Positions 8,488 through 11,123 of a stretch of 11,123 nt of DNA are shown here, in pieces (the stretch's first letter is position 1; each line of letters starts with the position of its first letter). Origin of the DNA: Oscillospiraceae bacterium (GTDB taxonomy: Bacteria > Bacillota > Clostridia > Oscillospirales > Oscillospiraceae); contig JAKSPP010000039.1 of assembly GCA_024404735.1 (NCBI GenBank), positions 1-11,123 of the forward strand, read 5' to 3'. The notes under the pieces are model-generated. The model was not told where the DNA came from. It worked only from the letters and a program-made list of their open reading frames with translations, and searched no databases. A program made the translations under genes and the position numbers.

Positions 8488-9039
8488 TTACAGGCAGCGA
8501 ACCTTGAGGGTCTTGCACATATTGCCGCATACTGCGATGATGTAGCAGTCGCCGTGGCCCACATAGGAGAGAACACCCTCGGAGGAAATCTTGCAGTACT
8601 TGGGGTTGGTGGTGTACCAGGAAACACCTGTAACTGCGGTGTTGGAGCTGATGGTGCAGCCGAGCTTCAGGTTTCCGTCGGAAGCGCGGTAGGTGATTTC
8701 GTCACCGAGAGTAGAGCCCATAAAGGTAATCTTGATGGAGTTTCCGGCATCCTTGGCGGTTGTGAGGGTGATGGTGCTGGTGGGGTCATCCCAGGCAACA
8801 TCAAGGCCTGTGGCAGATGCAACGGCACGGACGGGGAGGTAGGTTGTGTCGTCCATAATGAAGGGCTCGACAATCTTGCCGTTTGCGTCCTTGGGGACTA
8901 TCTGCATATCGTTAAGAACAATCTTGATATTTCTGTAGAAAATCTCGGCGGTTGCATTACCCGAGAGAGCAAGTGCGGAGCCTGCAAGAAGAACAATGGC
9001 GAGCATTGTTGCCATTCCGGCGATAAAACTCTTTTTCAT
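8488..9039 (-). CDS. Exported copper amine oxidase N-terminal (stalk) domain protein with Ig-like tail
   Basis: This 183-residue protein starts with a classic signal peptide: MKKSF, a hydrophobic core, then a likely cleavage after SALA near residue 24. Residues ~35-93 match the copper amine oxidase N-terminal or 'stalk' domain (PF07833), with NGKIVEPFIMDDTTYLPVRA and LDVAWDD followed by a TxTITL strand. Residues ~124-183 resemble a bacterial Ig-like group 2 domain (VSWYTTNP, then SSEGVLSYVGHGD). No amine oxidase catalytic domain is present. Such proteins are usually cell-surface modules of unknown role. All six cysteines (C128, C149, C165, C171, C175, C182) are in the last third, which is unusual for an Ig-like domain. 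No LPxTG anchor or lipobox is seen. An AGAGGAA (9052-9046) precedes the ATG. The gene follows uraA by 68 bp without a visible promoter, so co-transcription is likely. Confidence 0.85.
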   Translation of the reverse strand: MKKSFIAGMATMLAIVLLAGSALALSGNATAEIFYRNIKIVLNDMQIVPKDANGKIVEPFIMDDTTYLPVRAVASATGLDVAWDDPTSTITLTTAKDAGNSIKITFMGSTLGDEITYRASDGNLKLGCTISSNTAVTGVSWYTTNPKYCKISSEGVLSYVGHGDCYIIAVCGNMCKTLKVRCL

Positions 9040-9083
9040 GGTTTTTTCCTCTTTCTTTAGTAGTTTTTATAGCTTTGTGTACC

Positions 9084-9097
9084 GCCGCCCCGGCGGC
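9084..9097 (-). repeat. Short GC-rich hairpin between uraA and the stalk gene
   Basis: GCCGC (9097-9093 on the minus strand) can pair with GCGGC (9088-9084) around a 4-base loop, just after the uraA stop. No U-run follows it directly, so it is not a convincing terminator. It could slow polymerase or protect the end of the uraA message. The rest of the 68-bp gap holds only the ribosome binding site of the stalk gene. Confidence 0.45.
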
Positions 9098-9107
9098 CTT
9101 AAATAAA

Positions 9108-10457
9108 TTACTTTGCAGACTTCTTCTCTTCCTTGCCGGAGAGCATGAAGTTTGTGAGGATGCCGAGGATAAGTGCGCAGGCAGTGGTACGGATATCGAC
9201 AGAGCCGAAGGATACTACCATTCCGCCAACACCGGCAACAAGAATGATGGATGCGACAAACAGGTTCTTGTTGTCATTGAAGTCAACGGACTGAAGCATC
9301 TTAAGACCGGATACGGAAATGAAGCCGTACAGAGCGAAGCAGACACCGCCCATAACGCAGCCGGGAATAGTCTCAAGGAAGGCAACCAGAGGTCCTACAA
9401 AGGAGAAGACAATGCAGGCAACAGCAGCACCCCAGATGCTGACAGTAGAGGCATTCTTGGTGATTGCAACGCAGGCTATGGACTCACAGTAGGTGGTATT
9501 GGGAGCGCCGCCGAAAACTGTTCCCACAAAGGAGCCGATACCGTCACCGAGAAGAGTGCGGGTAAGGCCGGGCTTCTCAAGGAGATTTACATCAACGATG
9601 CTGGAGAGGTTCTTGTGGTCAGCCAGATGCTCGGCAAAAACAACGAATGCAACAGGCACATAAGCCGCAAACAGTGTAAGAATGTAGGTTCCGTTTATCT
9701 GTCCCCAGCCGCCGTTACCGAGAAGGAAGGTAAAATCGGGAATCGCGAATACGCCGCAGCCGACGAAGGCACCGTAGTTGATTACGATGAGAGCATCATT
9801 GCCTGTGGCCTTGCCGATGAAGTAGAAAAGCGTTGCGACAATATAGCCTGCAACAATTCCGATAATGAAGGGAACAAGCTTAAGAGTCTTCTTGCCGTAA
9901 ACAGAGCAGAGCATTGTAACGGCGAGAGTTACAAGACCGCAGATAAGGGAGACATAAACCGTCGCCCTTGCAATATCGGCGCCGGCAGGAGAAATACCGC
10001 TGACTGCGCTTCCCGCAAGAGAAAGACCGATGGTGGCAACAGTGGGTCCGATAATTACGGGAGGCATAAGCTTGTCAATCCACTTAACGCCGCAGAACTT
10101 AACCACAATGGCGATAATTACATAGACAAGTGCGGCCATTGCAGCACCGATTATAAGACCGCAGTAGCCGACTGTCATAGAGTAGGCACCGGCAAAGGCG
10201 GAAATCATAGACGGAATAAAGGCGAAGGAGGAGCCGAGGAACACGGGGCTCGAGCTCTTTGTAAAGAGCAGATAGATGATGGTACCACAGCCGGCGCCGA
10301 ACAGGGCCGCAGCTGCGGGAAGGGCAGCGCCCGTTGCACCGTTTACCGCTGCGGGAACTGCAATTGTTGCGGCCATAATTGCCAGAAGCTGCTGGATAGC
10401 AAAGAGAATAACCTGCCCGAATCTGGGCTTGTCCTTGATACCGTATACAAGGTTCAT
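9108..10457 (-). CDS. uraA: Uracil permease (NCS2 family)
   Basis: This is a 449-residue inner-membrane uracil:proton symporter of the nucleobase-cation symporter-2 family, used to salvage uracil. The protein is almost wholly hydrophobic, consistent with the family's 14 membrane segments. Recognisable UraA motifs are SPVFLGSSFAFIPSM (70-84), MPPVIIGP (131-138) with GLSLAGSA nearby, FAEHLADHKNLS (274-285) and FGGAPNTTYCESI (315-327). E276 and E325 correspond by motif to the two uracil-binding glutamates of Escherichia coli UraA. A short charged C-terminus (GKEEKKSAK) faces the cytoplasm in relatives. The ATG has GAGGAG nine bases upstream. The gene has its own strong promoter and a ~72-nt leader with an imperfect palindrome; no PyrR-type attenuator terminator is seen in it. 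A xanthine or uric acid specificity is less likely because the EHLADHKNLS and GGAPNTTY motifs are those of the uracil branch. Confidence 0.94.
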   Translation of the reverse strand: MNLVYGIKDKPRFGQVILFAIQQLLAIMAATIAVPAAVNGATGAALPAAAALFGAGCGTIIYLLFTKSSSPVFLGSSFAFIPSMISAFAGAYSMTVGYCGLIIGAAMAALVYVIIAIVVKFCGVKWIDKLMPPVIIGPTVATIGLSLAGSAVSGISPAGADIARATVYVSLICGLVTLAVTMLCSVYGKKTLKLVPFIIGIVAGYIVATLFYFIGKATGNDALIVINYGAFVGCGVFAIPDFTFLLGNGGWGQINGTYILTLFAAYVPVAFVVFAEHLADHKNLSSIVDVNLLEKPGLTRTLLGDGIGSFVGTVFGGAPNTTYCESIACVAITKNASTVSIWGAAVACIVFSFVGPLVAFLETIPGCVMGGVCFALYGFISVSGLKMLQSVDFNDNKNLFVASIILVAGVGGMVVSFGSVDIRTTACALILGILTNFMLSGKEEKKSAK

Positions 10458-10490
10458 AACGATTTACTCCTCTTGAATATTTGGTTTTTC

Positions 10491-10514
10491 TGCATTCGTA
10501 AAAACGAAATTGCA
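10491..10514 (-). promoter_or_regulatory. Imperfect palindrome in the uraA leader
   Basis: On the minus strand TGCA, AT, TTCGT, a TTTT-rich loop, ACGAA and TGCA can fold into a 9-bp stem with a 2-base bulge. It lies between the predicted transcription start (near 10529) and the ribosome binding site (10467-10472). It could be an operator or a leader hairpin. It does not resemble the PyrR binding loop. Confidence 0.45.
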
Positions 10515-10534
10515 TACTTTTTGTAAACTACTAA

Positions 10535-10563
10535 ATAATACAATAACGAATTAAAGCTGTCAA
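10535..10563 (-). promoter_or_regulatory. Promoter of uraA
   Basis: On the minus strand a perfect TTGACA (10563-10558) and TATTAT (10540-10535) are separated by 17 bases. The start of transcription is expected near 10529. The terminator hairpins at 10575-10660 lie upstream of it, so they cannot act as attenuators for transcripts from this promoter. Confidence 0.88.
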
Positions 10564-10586
10564 GAAAAAATATTGCCCTCCGGGGG

Positions 10587-10609
10587 ACAAAAAAAGCCCT
10601 CCGGAGGGC
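10587..10609 (-). terminator. Intrinsic terminator downstream of the DUF1015 gene
   Basis: A perfect 14-bp palindrome GCCCTCCGGAGGGC (10596-10609) is followed on the minus strand by seven Ts (10595-10589). The stem is only 5 bp with a 4-base loop if folded simply. A related GCCCTCCGG copy at 10575-10583 gives an alternative 9-bp stem with its partner across the T-run. It would end transcription of the DUF1015 gene just before the uraA promoter. Confidence 0.75.
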
Positions 10610-10614
10610 ACGAA

Positions 10615-10660
10615 AAGGCAGAGACTACGGGGGAAAAAACCGCTTTGACGTCTCTGCCTT
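10615..10660. repeat. 11-bp inverted repeat after the DUF1015 gene, possible second terminator
   Basis: AAGGCAGAGAC (10615-10625) and GTCTCTGCCTT (10650-10660) are perfectly complementary around a 24-base spacer that contains a short inner CGG/CCG stem. On the minus strand the stem is followed by only a short run of Ts. It starts 25 bases after the DUF1015 stop codon and may be the first of two tandem terminators, or an RNA 3'-end stabiliser. Confidence 0.6.
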
Positions 10661-10685
10661 ATGACAAAAATTTTTTATCTCATTT

Positions 10686-11075
10686 TCAGATTTTTCTGCA
10701 TTCCATATAGTAGCGCTTCTCCTCGGCTCTTCCTATGGAGAAGGTCTTTTTGGGGAAGGGGCCGTACTTTGCGATGGTATCAAAGAAGCTGTCCTTTGAA
10801 ACAGCGGGAAGCATCAGAGTAAGATTGCCCGGCATATGTCCGAAGGAGAGGGCCGTTTCGTCGTTGTGGATATAGTCAACAGTGCCCTTTTCGCCGAGCT
10901 CTGAGGCAATGACCTCATCGGCAAGGGAAATAATTTCACCTATGGTGCAGCCGCGGACAGTGAGCCTTTCACTGCAGTCTTCGGATACAAGGAAAAGCTC
11001 TCTTTCCTCCCCTTCCTCCCTTGAAAGACCCGTAAGTGCCTTCTTAAGGGCGGAGGACGCCTTCAGTGCATCCAC
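10686..11075 (-). CDS. DUF1015 family protein, C-terminal part (5' end broken)
   Basis: The open frame gives 129 residues from a GTG at 11075, but full-length DUF1015 proteins have roughly 400 or more, so this is only the C-terminal portion. The tail VDYIHNDETAL, MPGNLTLMLPAV, PFPKKTFSIG and EEKRYYMECRKI matches the C-terminal pattern of this family as I know it (D/YIH, LLPxx, P+KTFS, KRYYxExR). The biochemical role of DUF1015 is unknown. The GTG has no ribosome binding site, so it is unlikely to be a true start. Upstream, the same frame meets a stop at 11102-11100, while the next frame encodes a GFEPIPGV stretch resembling the family's FEPIHRV motif. A one-base deletion or assembly error near 11080-11092 would explain this. 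Whether the gene is a real pseudogene or an edge artefact cannot be decided here. Confidence 0.65.
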   Translation of the reverse strand: MDALKASSALKKALTGLSREEGEERELFLVSEDCSERLTVRGCTIGEIISLADEVIASELGEKGTVDYIHNDETALSFGHMPGNLTLMLPAVSKDSFFDTIAKYGPFPKKTFSIGRAEEKRYYMECRKI

Positions 11076-11123
11076 ACCGAGGGGACCCCGGGAATTGGCT
11101 CAAAGCCTATTGGCTCAACGGGG
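11076..11123 (-). other. Disrupted continuation of the DUF1015 gene at the window edge
   Basis: On the minus strand this stretch has two stops in the frame of the DUF1015 piece, but the neighbouring frame stays open and reads PVEPIGFEPIPGVPSV. A 10-base direct repeat, ATTGGCTCAA on the plus strand (11094-11103 and 11109-11118), lies inside it and duplicates the codons for E-P-I. This looks like degraded or misassembled coding sequence rather than intergenic DNA. Confidence 0.5.

Noticed and set aside
7886..8545. A 219-codon plus-strand open frame opposite panE
   Set aside because: It runs antisense through panE, across the panE promoter and the stalk terminator, with no ribosome binding site or recognisable domain.
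9075..10526. A 483-codon open frame on the plus strand opposite uraA
   Set aside because: Its product is rich in Cys, Asn, Gly and Lys with no membrane segment or known motif, and it mirrors uraA, which has clear family motifs, a promoter and a ribosome binding site. The frame stays open because of uraA codon choice.
11091..11123. Possible tRNA fragment or short CRISPR-like repeat at the right edge
   Set aside because: There are only two copies of a 10-base repeat with a 5-base gap, no cloverleaf arms can be traced, and the stretch is better explained as disrupted DUF1015 coding sequence.

Overview
The window looks like a chromosomal segment of a Gram-positive anaerobe of the class Clostridia. 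The evidence is the addB-then-addA gene order, an AddB with the iron-sulfur cysteine pattern known from Bacillus, strong GGAGG-type ribosome binding sites, AT-rich TTGACA/TATTAT promoters in otherwise moderately GC-rich DNA, and a secreted copper-amine-oxidase-N 'stalk' protein of a type common in that class. A placement such as Oscillospirales or Christensenellales is only a guess. Both ends of the window cut through genes, and the last ~45 bases look like a damaged contig edge.

Left to right: (1) the first 40 codons of a cyclase-family (kynurenine-formamidase-like) hydrolase on the minus strand; (2) a ~180-bp divergent regulatory region with two back-to-back promoters and a perfect 7-bp inverted repeat in the cyclase leader; (3) the complete addB-addA operon on the plus strand (304-7338), encoding both subunits of the AddAB helicase-nuclease that resects double-strand breaks for RecA; (4) a bidirectional terminator shared with the convergent ketopantoate reductase gene (panE-like), which has its own near-consensus promoter; (5) on the minus strand, a uracil permease gene (uraA) with its own promoter, followed 68 bp downstream by a small exported protein (signal peptide, stalk domain, cysteine-rich Ig-like tail) and a strong terminator; (6) a hairpin-rich terminator region; (7) the C-terminal part of a DUF1015 protein whose upstream reading frame is broken near the window edge.

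The DNA-repair operon, the pantothenate/CoA-related reductase, the pyrimidine transporter and the exported stalk protein are separate transcription units as far as promoters and terminators show, except that the stalk gene probably rides on the uraA transcript. I see no CRISPR array, insertion sequence, phage gene, tRNA or rRNA, and no clear sign of a novel multi-gene system. The observations most worth a second look are the six cysteines packed into the C-terminal domain of the stalk protein, the palindromes in the cyclase and uraA leaders, the overlapping hairpins upstream of uraA, and the apparent frameshift in the DUF1015 gene. No stretch longer than 300 bases lacks a gene.
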